The translations under genes and the position numbers were made by a program. A DNA stretch of 64,000 nucleotides from Clostridium akagii DSM 12554 (lineage in GTDB: Bacteria; Bacillota; Clostridia; Clostridiales; Clostridiaceae): contig NZ_JMLK01000007.1 of NCBI RefSeq assembly GCF_000686725.1, positions 1 through 64,000 on the forward strand. Direction: 5' to 3'. The notes under the pieces were generated by a model. It was given only the letters and a program-made list of their open reading frames with translations. It did no database searches and was not told the DNA's origin. How positions within the stretch are numbered: position 1 is the first letter of the stretch; every line of letters begins with the position of its first letter. Below, in pieces: positions 1-9,259 of the stretch.

Positions 1-1
1 A

Positions 2-124
2 GCGTGTGGAGCACATATAGCTACTGTTCCTCTAAAAATCATATTACAGATGATCAAACATCCATTAACCGATAGTGGAATAGAAAAATTCATGAAAGAT
101 TGGAAAGAAACTTTTGACAAATAA
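2..124 (+). CDS. Transaldolase / fructose-6-phosphate aldolase, C-terminal end (partial)
   Basis: The window opens inside a reading frame of 40 codons ending at the TAA at 122-124. The translated tail contains [20 protein letters not shown] and [11 protein letters not shown], which is the conserved C-terminal helix region of the small transaldolase/FSA family (TIM-barrel enzymes making a Schiff base with a lysine further upstream, outside the window). The known role is transfer of a dihydroxyacetone unit in the pentose phosphate pathway. Transaldolase and fructose-6-phosphate aldolase activities cannot be separated from this fragment. Confidence 0.85.
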   Translation, partial: ACGAHIATVPLKIILQMIKHPLTDSGIEKFMKDWKETFDK

Positions 125-295
125 AATGAGACACGCTTAATTTCAAAAGTTAATAAGGTTTTATAATAACATAAGGCTCTCATAAAAAATGGATGCCTAA
201 AAATAGCAGTATAATATATCTAATGTTGTAGCCATAATGAAAATGAGAGTGAGCGGGAACTAGGAATAAATCATATAAAAAAACAAATAAAGAGA

Positions 296-332
296 GAATC
301 CTCATAAACAATATTGAGGGTCCTATTTTTGT
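296..332 (+). terminator. Terminator-like hairpin, repeated design
   Basis: The arms ATCCTCA and TGAGGGT pair across a loop of about 10 bases and are followed by CCTATTTTTG. A close relative (GAGAATCCTCA ... GAGGGTTCTATTTTTG) occurs at 4441-4478, in both cases just upstream of the promoter-like module. It probably ends transcription from upstream before a new promoter starts. Confidence 0.5.
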
Positions 333-345
333 TTATGATTATATT

Positions 346-392
346 TGAAGGAGGAATCTTGCACTTTATATGGAATAATAGAATATAATTGT
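346..392 (+). promoter_or_regulatory. Repeated promoter module, copy A
   Basis: TTGCAC (359-364) and TATAAT (384-389) are separated by 19 bases. The surrounding sequence (GAAGGAGGAATCTTGCA, then TTTATATGGAATAATAGAA) matches copies at 2945-2990 and 4494-4537 and partly 58698-58742. It would start transcription around 396, upstream of the small gene at 447. Confidence 0.55.
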
Positions 393-446
393 AAAGAATT
401 GTGTCTTATAGAATTTTTCAAAAAATAAAAGTTAGGATGTGCTTAT

Positions 447-614
447 ATGAGAGGTGTAGTTTTAATTATCATAGGTATAGTAATTGGTATAATTATTTCA
501 AGGCTAACGGGTTTATTAGGTTCACAAATCTTTAAATTTTCTGATGTTTTTAAAGAAATATCTAAACATCTTCACAAATCATTTGGAAAATACGGAGATA
601 CAATTAAAAAATAA
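447..614 (+). CDS. Small membrane protein, 55 aa
   Basis: An ATG frame of 55 codons with one hydrophobic segment at residues 3-20 (VVLIIIGIVIGIIIS) and a charged, lysine-rich C-terminal half. The ribosome site is weak (GGATG). The promoter module at 346-392 lies just upstream. The composition is that of a single-pass inner-membrane miniprotein with a cytoplasmic tail. I do not recognise a family and cannot assign a role. Confidence 0.6.
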   Translation: MRGVVLIIIGIVIGIIISRLTGLLGSQIFKFSDVFKEISKHLHKSFGKYGDTIKK

Positions 615-648
615 TTTAAATGTACAGTTAAGTAACAATAGTGGATAA

Positions 649-1887
649 TTGCGAAGTAATATTGTTTTTATAGGGGGAATTAAAATAAAAAATACAAAAC
701 TAAATTTTTATTTTTTTGGAGATATAGGTGAATATGACATTTACAATCCAGAGTATGTATGTAGCAAAGAACACGCATCAGAAATACTATATTTAATTGC
801 ACAGAATAAACCATTTTCAATATCCAAATGTAAAGTAGCAAAACTTTTAGGGATAAAAGAAGAAACAGTTGAAAATGTTATTAATAGCCTTGAATTAATT
901 AATGCAATAGAAGTGAAAGATAGCACATACAGAATTAAGTTTCCAATTTTTTTAGAGGAAGATGTCATAGAAATGGAGAATTACATAAATAATATAGGTG
1001 AGATAATTGGAAATAAAATAATTGCAATAAAAGATACTCTATATAAAAAGGTATCAGAATTAACATGCTCAAAAGACCATAGTTGCGAAAGAATACTCTA
1101 CCATATTATTTGCGACAAAATTTTCGATGGTACTGCTTTTGAGTTTTTTACTCAAAGAAACACCTTTTGTACATCGAAGGTGCAACCTGGTAAAAGAGAT
1201 TATATTATTGTTGCATATGAAGATAGCGATTTAGTAGAAAAACATAGTAATAAGATATTATGTAGTAGTAATAATTATAGGAGTTCTGGCTTTACGTTTA
1301 ATAGTTTTGGAGATTTAAATGGTTCGAGGAAGGATATGTATAGGTTTTTTAGACTTTTACAAAAGAGTGTTGATAACGCAAGCCCATTTAATAAAGTGAA
1401 TATATCATACAATAGAAGTTTAGATAATAAAAACAAAGAAATTGCCTGTGAATGTGGTAGGTTAATATTTAATATTATCAACAATAATTTTAAATATGAT
1501 AAACTATCTGAAAAAGAAAAGAATTTAGCAAGTTTTCTGAATGAATTAGAATATATTGATATAAATAATGCTGATAATACCATTTCAATTAATATTCCAA
1601 TATTTTATGATTTTGAATTATCAACAGTTATTAGAGAGTTATCAGATATTATACTCATAAATATATTTCCAATAGTAAAAGAAGTTTTTGATAATTTTGA
1701 GGTAAATGCATCAAGATTAACTCCAATAAGGCATAGGGTAGATATAAGAGAAACAGCAAATGAATTATGGCATCAAATATTTGGTGCTACTAATGAATAT
1801 TTAGTAAAAGAAGGGTTTGTTGCATCACCAGAAAATATAGATGGACAAGGTAGATATTTAAGAAGTCTTACAATATCTCAAAAATAA
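649..1887 (+). CDS. Hypothetical protein with an N-terminal winged-helix-like region
   Basis: A long frame of 412 codons beginning at TTG, without a convincing ribosome site for that start; a better purine stretch (GGGGGA, 673-680) lies just inside the frame, so the true start may be a few codons downstream. Residues about 40-95 (CSKEHASEILYLIAQN, then CKVAKLLGIKEETVENVINS) resemble a winged helix-turn-helix where a conserved helix precedes a recognition helix. The remainder is mixed alpha/beta with no motif I recognise. A DNA-binding or sensor protein is possible, but no function is assigned. Confidence 0.6.
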   Translation: MRSNIVFIGGIKIKNTKLNFYFFGDIGEYDIYNPEYVCSKEHASEILYLIAQNKPFSISKCKVAKLLGIKEETVENVINSLELINAIEVKDSTYRIKFPIFLEEDVIEMENYINNIGEIIGNKIIAIKDTLYKKVSELTCSKDHSCERILYHIICDKIFDGTAFEFFTQRNTFCTSKVQPGKRDYIIVAYEDSDLVEKHSNKILCSSNNYRSSGFTFNSFGDLNGSRKDMYRFFRLLQKSVDNASPFNKVNISYNRSLDNKNKEIACECGRLIFNIINNNFKYDKLSEKEKNLASFLNELEYIDINNADNTISINIPIFYDFELSTVIRELSDIILINIFPIVKEVFDNFEVNASRLTPIRHRVDIRETANELWHQIFGATNEYLVKEGFVASPENIDGQGRYLRSLTISQK

Positions 1888-2000
1888 TACTAAAGTTGAG
1901 TTTTATTTAGTGAATAATCTTCATTTATTGTTTATCAATCATAAATTTACGATAGTTAGCAATTATTGATATTGGATTTTATAATTATAGAAAAAGCTTG

Positions 2001-2036
2001 TTAGCTTGTCTTATTATGACAGGCTAATTTTATATG
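2001..2036 (+). terminator. Rho-independent terminator
   Basis: TTAGCTTGTC and GACAGGCTAA form a 10-bp stem (one G-U pair) around a TTATTAT loop and are followed by TTTTATAT. It lies about 110 bases after the stop at 1887 and is the only structure I see in the 304-base gap 1888-2191. Confidence 0.75.
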
Positions 2037-2191
2037 CATTTATCCTCAATATTGTCTAACATAGCTTTATGCATAAATCAAGTGAATTTTTCAATCGGTA
2101 TAATTCTAGTAGCATATATAAGTTTAGTATGATTATTAGGTCACTATTTAATAAGACTATAGTTGAGTAATATTAGGAGGGAATCGGAACT

Positions 2192-2901
2192 ATGAAAAAT
2201 GCATTACGAATAGCTAAATATTTAGTATTGATAGGAATTCTTATAATGATTTTTATTGAGGTAGATATTATTATATTTAGTATTAAATCAAAACCTACTT
2301 CGTCAGACTGTATAATAGTATTAGGATGTCAGGTCAAAGGAACATCACCTAGCCCATTTTTACAAGCAAGACTTAATGATGGCATAAGCCTTTATCCGAT
2401 GACTACCATCCGTAACACTCCCATCTTCTACTAAGTGGGGGATAACGGCTGCTACGTCCCTGGATAACCATTTCTAAGTTTCATATGGAGAAAAAAACTC
2501 CATCTGAAACCAAGAACTCTGTTTATAAAGAGGGGTATGGAAAGTATATTATAGTTTCTGGTGGAAAAGGACCTGGCGAAGATATAACAGAAGCTATGGC
2601 TATGAAAAATTTCCTTTTAGCCAAAGGAATAGATAAGAATAAAATAATTATGGAAGAACGATCAAGAAACACCATGGAAAATTTGACTTTTTCTAAGAAA
2701 GTAATGGAGAGTAAAGGTTTTAAAACTGCGGTGGTGGTATCAAATAAATATCATTTAAAAAGGGTATCTCTTATGAGTAAAAGATTAAGAATGAATACTA
2801 GTTATTCTGGCGTTTTTGTTTCACAATATAAATTCACTGAATATGAGGGATATGTAAGGGAAGTGTTTGGGGTATTAAAATTTGTGATATTAAAAAAATA
2901 G
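2192..2901 (+). pseudogene. YdcF/SanA-family (DUF218) membrane protein gene interrupted by a 131-bp insertion
   Basis: The 5' part (good ribosome site GGAGGG, ATG 2192) encodes a membrane anchor at residues 8-30 and then the DUF218 start, DCIIVLGCQVKG ... RLNDGISLY. The 3' part resumes with KEGYGKYIIVSGGKGPGEDI ... ERSRNTMENL and the C-terminal half of the same domain. Removing 2396-2526 joins SLY directly to KEGYGKY with no loss of residues. The insertion adds a frameshift and a stop at 2432-2434, so the protein should be truncated at 80 residues. The family is linked to envelope/cell-wall functions, but its exact reaction is unsettled. A second product from the ATG at 2485, inside the insertion, has no ribosome site. 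Confidence 0.85.
2396..2526. mobile_element. 131-bp structured insertion without an ORF, flanked by TTTAT
   Basis: The boundaries follow from the restored ydcF-like frame. TTTAT occurs at 2391-2395 just before the insertion and again as its last five bases (2522-2526). The element contains a 13-bp hairpin with one mismatch (GTTTCATATGGAG / CTCCATCTGAAAC around a run of A) and a second stem CCCATC/GTGGGG region. Size, strong secondary structure and lack of a gene fit a non-autonomous element; IS200/IS605-type ends with an omegaRNA-like segment are one candidate, but this is inference from memory, not a match I can run. Confidence 0.65.
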
Positions 2902-2944
2902 GAAACTAAATGATGGTTCTATCTTTGCTTCCTAAATCTATGAA

Positions 2945-2990
2945 AAGAAGGAATTTAAACTTTTTTATGGAATATTGAAATATAATAATA
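2945..2990 (+). promoter_or_regulatory. Repeated promoter module, copy B
   Basis: AAGAAGGAATTTAAAC, TTTTTTATGGAATATTGAAA and TATAAT (2981-2986) align with copies A and C. The -35 part is less well kept here. It precedes the NERD gene start by about 40 bases. Confidence 0.45.
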
Positions 2991-3026
2991 TTTTATTGTA
3001 TAAAACGGACGAGGATGTGACACAAA

Positions 3027-4121
3027 TTGGGATTTTTAAACGCCTTAAAGGAAAGTATAACAAACAGGCCATCAACACTTAGAGAACCAACTTTTGTTAA
3101 AGAATTTAATGAAGAAAATAAACAGTTTAATGATTTAGAGAAGCTGTTAAAAATTGCTCCCGCAGAAGTATGTAAAAAAATAAATGAAGATATAAAATTA
3201 TTGTCTTATGGAATAACGGGTGAAAGAAATGTGGCCTATGAACTTAAAAATAGCCATATGCCAATATTAATTTTGCACGATTTGTATCTTCAGCATAATG
3301 GTCTTACAGCACAAATAGATTTTGTTATAATAGACCGTAAATTCATATTAGTTATTGAGTGCAAAAACATGGTAGGTGATATTGAAATAAGAAATAATGG
3401 GGATTTCATTAGGTATTTTAAAGGAAATAGTGGCAAGGTGTATAAAAAAGAAGGGATATATAGCCCTATTGTTCAAAATGAAAGGCATGTAGAAATAATA
3501 AGGGACATATTAAAAGAAGAAAAACATCTTGTTAAAACTGATTTTGGAATGATTAAACATATAGTAACAGTAGCGAATCCTAAAGCCGTGATTAATAGTA
3601 GATTTGCTAAGAAGGAAATAAAGGAACATATAATAAAACATGAGCAGCTTATAAACAGGATGAAAGAGTTTCATGAAACAAAGGGTAATGAGCATTGGTT
3701 CACAGAAGAAACTATGTATGATCTTGCAAATTCATTATTGAAACATAACGGTATATATACCCCAAATTATGAAAGAAAGTATGGAATCTCAGCTGAAACT
3801 AAAGAAGATAATCAGATTCCTGCTACAAATGAAAATGTCCTTGAAGAAAAGGTTCAATTAATACATAAAGAAATTATTGGTGAAACAGGTTTAATAGAAG
3901 AAAGTCCTCTGTATAAAGAATTAAAGAAGTATCGGTTAGATAAAAGTAGAGAAGAAATGGTGAAACCATATTTTTTATACAGCAATTCCGTGCTAGAGGT
4001 TATAGTTAAAGCAAAACCTAAAACAATTGAAGAACTAAAAGCAATAAAGGGTTTTGGAAATGTTAAATGCGAAAAGTACGGAAAAGATATTATTGAAATT
4101 GTTAATAAAAACATGAATTGA
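3027..4121 (+). CDS. NERD-domain putative nuclease with C-terminal HRDC domain
   Basis: The TTG start has a GAGGATG ribosome site 9 bases upstream. Residues about 55-125 match the NERD domain, a PD-(D/E)xK-like nuclease fold: GERNVAYELKNS, then QIDFVII..KFILVIECKN, where D, E and K of the D-x(n)-ExK signature are visible. Residues about 290-360 ([18 protein letters not shown] ... LKAIKGFG) are an HRDC nucleic-acid-binding domain as in RecQ helicases. The neighbouring helicase at 4580 has PLD nuclease and helicase parts, so the two may act in DNA processing or defence. The gene lies outside the mobile element. Substrate unknown. Confidence 0.8.
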   Translation: MGFLNALKESITNRPSTLREPTFVKEFNEENKQFNDLEKLLKIAPAEVCKKINEDIKLLSYGITGERNVAYELKNSHMPILILHDLYLQHNGLTAQIDFVIIDRKFILVIECKNMVGDIEIRNNGDFIRYFKGNSGKVYKKEGIYSPIVQNERHVEIIRDILKEEKHLVKTDFGMIKHIVTVANPKAVINSRFAKKEIKEHIIKHEQLINRMKEFHETKGNEHWFTEETMYDLANSLLKHNGIYTPNYERKYGISAETKEDNQIPATNENVLEEKVQLIHKEIIGETGLIEESPLYKELKKYRLDKSREEMVKPYFLYSNSVLEVIVKAKPKTIEELKAIKGFGNVKCEKYGKDIIEIVNKNMN

Positions 4122-4128
4122 AATAAAT

Positions 4129-4398
4129 GTAACTTTTCAAAAGTATCTTAAAAATAGTGCTGGCAAAACATATTCTGATGCAGTAAATGAATGGTATAAA
4201 ATACAGGAAGACAAAAAGAAAAATAAAGGTAAGTCTCAAATAGATAGCCAATTTGAATACAATACATATATACGTGATTTTTTTAAAGACAACAGCGGTA
4301 AAACTTTAAAAGAAGCAATAAAATGTTGGAAATACAAAAAGAGTTTACTAGGCTTTAATAGATACGAGAAGAAGGATTTATGTGCTATTGAAAAATAG
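4129..4398 (+). pseudogene. Remnant of a DUF6434/SAP-type gene
   Basis: An open stretch in one frame, without a start codon, reads FQKYLKNSAGKTYSDAVNEW then QFEYNTYIRDFFKDNSGK and AIKCWKYKKSLLGFNRYEK, ending at TAG 4396-4398. The second half is the DUF6434 motif found next to SAP domains in small bacterial proteins. The N-terminal region is missing, replaced by the end of the NERD gene, so this is a decayed gene end. No function is expected. Confidence 0.6.
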
Positions 4399-4493
4399 TA
4401 TAGTGTTAATGAATTATACTGTGAAAAAAAAGAAATAAAGTGAGAATCCTCAGTAGGAAAAGAGGGTTCTATTTTTGTTTAATAATGTAGTCA

Positions 4494-4537
4494 AAGAAGG
4501 AATTTTGCATTTTATAGGGAATATTAAACTATAATAG
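4494..4537 (+). promoter_or_regulatory. Repeated promoter module, copy C
   Basis: TTGCAT (4505-4510) and TATAAT (4530-4535) with 19-base spacing, in the same context as copies A and B and preceded at 4441-4478 by the hairpin seen before copy A. Transcription would start near 4542, which argues for translation from ATG 4580 and not the GTG at 4544. Confidence 0.55.
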
Positions 4538-4579
4538 TATTATGTGAAAATTAGTAAAAAGAAAGGAAGCTTAAGTCTA

Positions 4580-5374
4580 ATGGATGAGGCAAAAAAATTA
4601 ATAGAGCAGGATAATGAGTTAAGCTTTGATAATATTACTTCTAAAGGCATAATACCAAAGAAAAGTTGTATAACTGGGGATAAAAATTATTTTGTAAATT
4701 ATTTAAGTGAAGCTTTTAAAAATGCAAAAACTATAGATATTATTGTAGCATTTCTAATGGAATCTGGAGTGAGGTTATTAGAAAAAGATTTAAAACTTAG
4801 AAAAGAAAAAAACATTCCATTAAGGATACTTACCGGTAATTATTTAAATATAACTCAGCCACAAGCACTTTATCTACTTAAGGATATATTGGGTGATCAA
4901 GTGGATCTAAGATTTTATAACCAACCTAATAGATCATTCCATCCTAAGGCATATATAGTAGAATACCAAGATGGTGGTGATATTTTTGTTGGGTCCTCAA
5001 ATGTTTCTAGATCTGCATTAACAAGTGGAATTGAATGGAATTATAGATTAGAAAAGGCCAGCAATGAATATGACTATAATAGCTTTAAAGGAACTTTCGA
5101 GGATTTATTTATAAATGATTCTAAAATTATAGACGAAGCGGAAATGAAAAAATATTCTGAGACATGGAAAAAGCCTAAGGTTTATTATGATATAGAAAAA
5201 AGTGAAGACGTTGAACACAGCGTTATTGAATTTATAAATCCTAGAGGAGCACAAATTGAAGCCTTATATGAACTAAAAAAAGCAAGACTCGCGGGTTTAG
5301 ATAAAGTAATAGTAGTTGCAGCAACAGGCATAGGTTATCATGACTTTAATGTAAATAAAAATAAATCATGTTAA
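4580..5374 (+). pseudogene. 5' fragment of PLD-DEAD helicase gene (DUF3427 type), split by the mobile element
   Basis: ATG 4580 has the ribosome site AAGGAAG. Residues 30-190 are a phospholipase-D-like nuclease domain with SFHPKAYIVE and GSSNVSRSAL (H-x-K and downstream S/N of the HKD-type site). The frame then reaches the helicase start, KVIVVAATGIG, which is the beginning of Walker A (ATGxGKT), and at 5334 leaves homology for the element sequence YHDFNVNK ending at 5374. The rest of the gene lies at 34041-36216. Joined at 5334/34041 the frame is 2931 bases, 976 residues, a normal length for PLD-helicase proteins of this type. The fragment alone has no ATPase core. Confidence 0.9.
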
Positions 5375-5885
5375 GGTGAGTATAATAAGGTAAAGTTGCA
5401 TTATACATGTAAGAATTAAGTATTGTATGTGGGGAGAAAAATGATAGAAGCTACTTAGCCTTAAGAAGTTTAGTGATATATCATGACATGACAACCTTAC
5501 ATGTATTTAAACACACTTGAAGAGTAGTATTATGTTAATATAACATATGATATTAATACTTATATGTAAAATGTATATGTATAAAAATATATTAGTAATA
5601 AAGCAAATGTACATTAAAAAATAGCGACTAAAAAAGATTCGCTACCTTTTAATGTACATTTGTTTTATTATATACAATTAATGTCTAAATATAGAACGAA
5701 TTAAAGATATATTAAGAAAATAAAAGATATTTTTGATTTTTGGGCAATATTAAAGAAAAGGCAGGTTGAAATAAGTTTAGATTAACTTTAAGATATAATA
5801 TATAGAAATATATCTCAATTATACCACAATATATATATTGTGTAAATACATATATTGAGTATTTTTGAAATGGAGTGATGATTTT
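5375..5885. other. Noncoding left end of the element
   Basis: About 510 bases without a supported gene between the split point and the first recombinase. Contents: a long hairpin (5604-5662), AT-rich stretches with repeated ATATATATTG-like words near 5830-5856, and the ribosome site of the recombinase. Recombinase binding sites are expected here but I cannot define them. Confidence 0.5.
5604..5662. repeat. 24-bp inverted repeat (hairpin)
   Basis: CAAATGTACATTAAAA then TAGCGA on the left pair with TCGCTA then TTTTAATGTACATTTG on the right, interrupted by a 2-base mismatch, with an 11-base loop. Each arm also contains the self-palindrome AATGTACATT. The following TTTTATTATA would allow it to act as a terminator protecting the recombinase genes from outside transcription; it could equally be a recombinase or regulator site. 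Confidence 0.7.
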
Positions 5886-7196
5886 TTGAGTGGAAAAAAA
5901 GTAGGAGTCAAAGGGTTGTATTTTGTAGAAGATATATTAGATGAAAATGGAAGAAAAATCAGTAGAATGGTTTTTAATAGTATGTGTGTTCCTGTTCAAG
6001 AAATTAATGAGTACTTAAGATATATTGAAAATTCGACAACAAATAGTTATAACACTGTAAAAAGATATTCAGATGATATTTGCTATTTTTATAATTATTT
6101 AACCTTTGCTGGAATAAAAATTTATAATATTAACTATGTCCATTTGTCTAAGCTTTTAGAGTATTTATTAAAATTAAAAGTAAGATCAGTTTCTGGAGAG
6201 GAAATAAAAAAAAGTAAATATGCTATAGAAAATAGCCTTATAAATACGATTACATTTATAAATAATAAACTTAATAAAATTACCGCTATAAGAAATACAG
6301 AAGGATTAAGTGAAATATCTATAAGTAGAATATTTACCATTATAATACGATATCTAGAATATTTAGAAAGAATGGGAAAATATAAATTCGAGATTTCTAT
6401 ATGTTTAATAATTAGCAATAAAATTATAAAGGGTTTTTTAAGAGCTAAAGGGATAAATTCATCGCATCATCAGTTTAGGACAATTGATTGGGATGATATT
6501 TTAAAAAAATTTGAATTAGAGTTAATAATGAAAAATGCTACTATGCCATACGAAAAATTATTATATTTTATACTTAACATAACTGGCATCAGAATAGGGG
6601 AATTGCTGGGGATGGCGATAACTAGCTATGGAAGAGATAATTTAAGGGAAAGTTTGAAAGGTGATATAACTTTTAAAAAAGGTAGGTGGTGTATAAATAT
6701 TAAGTACAGATCTGGCAATGAATATTTTAGACGTGGAAAGAGCTATAGCGATAGAAGCATTTTCTTAAAAAAAAGTGAAATATGTGAATTTGAAATTCTT
6801 ATGCAAAGATATCTAAATTTTAGGATTAAAAAATGCAAAAGTAAAACGAATAAATGGTTATTTCTGAATAGTAATGGAAATGAGTTAACACAAAATACAG
6901 CATATAAGCAGTTTAAAAGGACTTTAGAAAGAGGTGATTTATCTTATAGAACTAACATAACGCTACATAATTTTCGACATACATTCATAACACGACAATT
7001 AAATGATGGAGTACCTATTGAGTATGTATCAATGCTAGTAGGACATAAAAACATAGAAACAACAAGAAAAACATACTATCATGTAACAGCTTCTGAGCTA
7101 GGTGATATAAGAGAAAAATATGATGATTATGTTGATAAAGAATATGAATTAACCTCTTTAGATATAGTAGGTTTAAGAGAAAGGGTAAAAAGTTAA
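5886..7196 (+). CDS. Tyrosine recombinase 1 of the transposition module (TnpA-like)
   Basis: TTG 5886 is preferred because GGAGTGAT lies 6 bases upstream; an earlier TTG at 5865 has no such site. The protein (436 aa) has an N-terminal SAM-like arm-binding region (about 35-135) and a complete catalytic domain: TGIRIGELL (Arg, about residue 235), HNFRHTF (His-x-x-Arg, about 361-364), VGHKNIETTRKTYYHV (His about 387, Tyr about 397). It should nick and join DNA through the tyrosine. It is the first of four tightly packed genes, consistent with co-expression and a multi-subunit recombination complex as in Tn554. Confidence 0.88.
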   Translation: MSGKKVGVKGLYFVEDILDENGRKISRMVFNSMCVPVQEINEYLRYIENSTTNSYNTVKRYSDDICYFYNYLTFAGIKIYNINYVHLSKLLEYLLKLKVRSVSGEEIKKSKYAIENSLINTITFINNKLNKITAIRNTEGLSEISISRIFTIIIRYLEYLERMGKYKFEISICLIISNKIIKGFLRAKGINSSHHQFRTIDWDDILKKFELELIMKNATMPYEKLLYFILNITGIRIGELLGMAITSYGRDNLRESLKGDITFKKGRWCINIKYRSGNEYFRRGKSYSDRSIFLKKSEICEFEILMQRYLNFRIKKCKSKTNKWLFLNSNGNELTQNTAYKQFKRTLERGDLSYRTNITLHNFRHTFITRQLNDGVPIEYVSMLVGHKNIETTRKTYYHVTASELGDIREKYDDYVDKEYELTSLDIVGLRERVKS

Positions 7197-7201
7197 GAAT
7201 T

Positions 7202-9259
7202 ATGAAAATAGAATATGAAAATATTGGACATATTTCAAAACAAAGATTCTTTGAGGTATTATGTCTCGAAAATATATCTGAGGGTCGGAAAGAATATTAT
7301 AGTAGAATATATGATGATATAATAAAAAACTGGGAAAATCCAACTAAATGGCTGGAGGATAGAAACAGCACAATAATAAATAAATATAGCGAATGTGGTA
7401 TTACTAATTATTTTATAATATGGGCTTTAGAGAAAGGAATAGCATTTCCTAATAACTATATTATAAAAATAAGAACAGGAAATGCAAAGACAATTTTGAG
7501 GGGATGCTTAAAAGACTTTAATAAATTATTAATTACAATAAGCATGATTAGAGAAAAATATAAACAAAAACATTATTCTGGCAGATTATATGCTCTGGTT
7601 TTAAAAATCTGTTTATACAATGGAAAAAACTCATTTAAAGATATTACTTCTGAGATAATATTAAAGAATGACGAGTTAAAAATTATGGATAAGGAAATTT
7701 CTGCAACGTATAGGTTGTTAAACCTTAGATATTACATGAAATATGAAACTAAAACTGCTAGGGAGATAATTTATAACAATACCAATAAAAACAAAGTATT
7801 AAATAATTTTAGGGTAACAAGTGATATGTTATTAATTACTGAAGGATTTCTTCATGATTTAAGAAATAGTTATATTGGGGAAAGAATGCAAAAAGAAAAG
7901 AGAGAGCATATAAATATATTTTATGATTGGTATAGGAGATTTTATAAAATTGAAAAAATAAACAATATTAGAGAATTTAACAATGAAGATTGGCAATTAT
8001 ACATCACATATGTTTCGGATGAAAAAAACATATGTGATAAAACAAAAGCAACAAAATTATTAACAATTGTGCAATTCTGTGAGTGGTTGAGTATTAAGAA
8101 TCCCTTTATTTTAGAACCCAATTTATATATTAGTAAGAAAGATTATTCAAAATTAAACAAATATAATAGTGATAAAAATTTAGCTTTTTATGAGGAAGAT
8201 TCTGCGACAAAAATACTACACTATCTTGTAAATGAGTTTAAACCACAAAATGTATATGAAGCATATTATAAGGAAGCCATAATTACTTCAGCTAATTCAG
8301 GTATGAGAAGAAATGAGTTAGATAGTTTAGAATTAGGTAGTTATTTGTATGATGAGGATGAAAAGTGCTACATGATTGTCAATAGCAGTATTGATAAATT
8401 GTCTCAAAAAAATAGACGAGTATATATTACTAAGGATGGGTATGAAGCAATCAAGAGAGCAGAAAAAATAAGAATCGAAAATGGATTTTTAGTAGAAAGA
8501 GATGGTAGGAAAGGAGAAAAACCATTTATACATTTATTTGAGCATTTAAGTTCAAGGATATTATATAGTAATTCATTTTCAGAATTTATTGAAAAAATAA
8601 AAAATGAGGTAGGTATTGTAAATGAGGATGGTAAGGCTATTCAATCAGGATTACATGGGTTTAGGCATTTTTTCGCAATAGCATTATTTAGAGAAAGTAA
8701 TTATAATCTATCAGTTGTCAGATACTTATTGGGGCATAAAAGTTACAACATGACAATGAAATATTTAGTACAAGAAAAAGAAAAGAATACATTAGAGATA
8801 AGAGAAGGTCTAGAAAAAAAACAAGAGGTATTTACAGGTATGGGGATAAATAAAATTGTGGAAATGATATTTAGCAATAGGCAAAGTAAACAGTATTTAT
8901 TAAATAAAAAGGTAATGGAGGCTTCTAATAATATATATGATTTAATAAACATGAATGCTATTAAGAAGATGGAAATAGGATATTGTATTAAACCTTGTGA
9001 ATCAAGAAAAAAATGTTTTGGTTGTAATAATTTTTTGATTAGTGAACAAGAAAAATCGAAATTGTTAGAGTATGCGAAGGATTTATTTAATATTATTTCA
9101 TTTAAAGTATTTATATTAAAGGGTAAAGGGAATGCATTAAAAAATAATGAAATAAAAGAAGATATATTAGATTTATCTGTTATAATTTCTGAATTACAGG
9201 AGCTAAATCTTTCACAAGATTATATTAACAAATTTCTGATAGGTGAAGCATATGAATAG
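7202..9259 (+). CDS. Tyrosine recombinase 2 of the transposition module (TnpB-like)
   Basis: 685 aa, starting 5 bases after recombinase 1 ends. The catalytic residues are present: SGMRRNEL (Arg about 365), HGFRHFF (His/Arg about 484-487), LGHKSYNMTMKYL (His about 511, Tyr about 521). A C-terminal extension has a cysteine cluster YCIKPCESRKKCFGCNNF (about 595-612) that looks like a metal-binding knuckle, a feature shared with long Tn554-type recombinases. The ribosome site is weak, so translation may be coupled to the upstream gene. Length is close to Tn554 TnpB. Confidence 0.85.
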   Translation: MKIEYENIGHISKQRFFEVLCLENISEGRKEYYSRIYDDIIKNWENPTKWLEDRNSTIINKYSECGITNYFIIWALEKGIAFPNNYIIKIRTGNAKTILRGCLKDFNKLLITISMIREKYKQKHYSGRLYALVLKICLYNGKNSFKDITSEIILKNDELKIMDKEISATYRLLNLRYYMKYETKTAREIIYNNTNKNKVLNNFRVTSDMLLITEGFLHDLRNSYIGERMQKEKREHINIFYDWYRRFYKIEKINNIREFNNEDWQLYITYVSDEKNICDKTKATKLLTIVQFCEWLSIKNPFILEPNLYISKKDYSKLNKYNSDKNLAFYEEDSATKILHYLVNEFKPQNVYEAYYKEAIITSANSGMRRNELDSLELGSYLYDEDEKCYMIVNSSIDKLSQKNRRVYITKDGYEAIKRAEKIRIENGFLVERDGRKGEKPFIHLFEHLSSRILYSNSFSEFIEKIKNEVGIVNEDGKAIQSGLHGFRHFFAIALFRESNYNLSVVRYLLGHKSYNMTMKYLVQEKEKNTLEIREGLEKKQEVFTGMGINKIVEMIFSNRQSKQYLLNKKVMEASNNIYDLINMNAIKKMEIGYCIKPCESRKKCFGCNNFLISEQEKSKLLEYAKDLFNIISFKVFILKGKGNALKNNEIKEDILDLSVIISELQELNLSQDYINKFLIGEAYE

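Larger units (their letters stand above)
125..446. other. Intergenic region without a gene
   Basis: I see no supported coding sequence here. The stretch holds a terminator-like hairpin (296-332) and a promoter-like module (346-392), both described separately. The remainder is AT-rich with no recognisable motif. Confidence 0.6.

Noticed and set aside
1275-1583. Minus-strand ORF inside the gene at 649
   Set aside because: No ribosome site, no family match, and codon pattern follows the plus-strand gene; like other antisense ORFs here it is a shadow frame.
4580-5374. PLD domain gene as the missing drmC of the DISARM-like set
   Set aside because: The PLD domain is continuous with the start of a helicase whose other half is at 34041; it is the N-terminal domain of a DUF3427-type helicase and lies outside the element.
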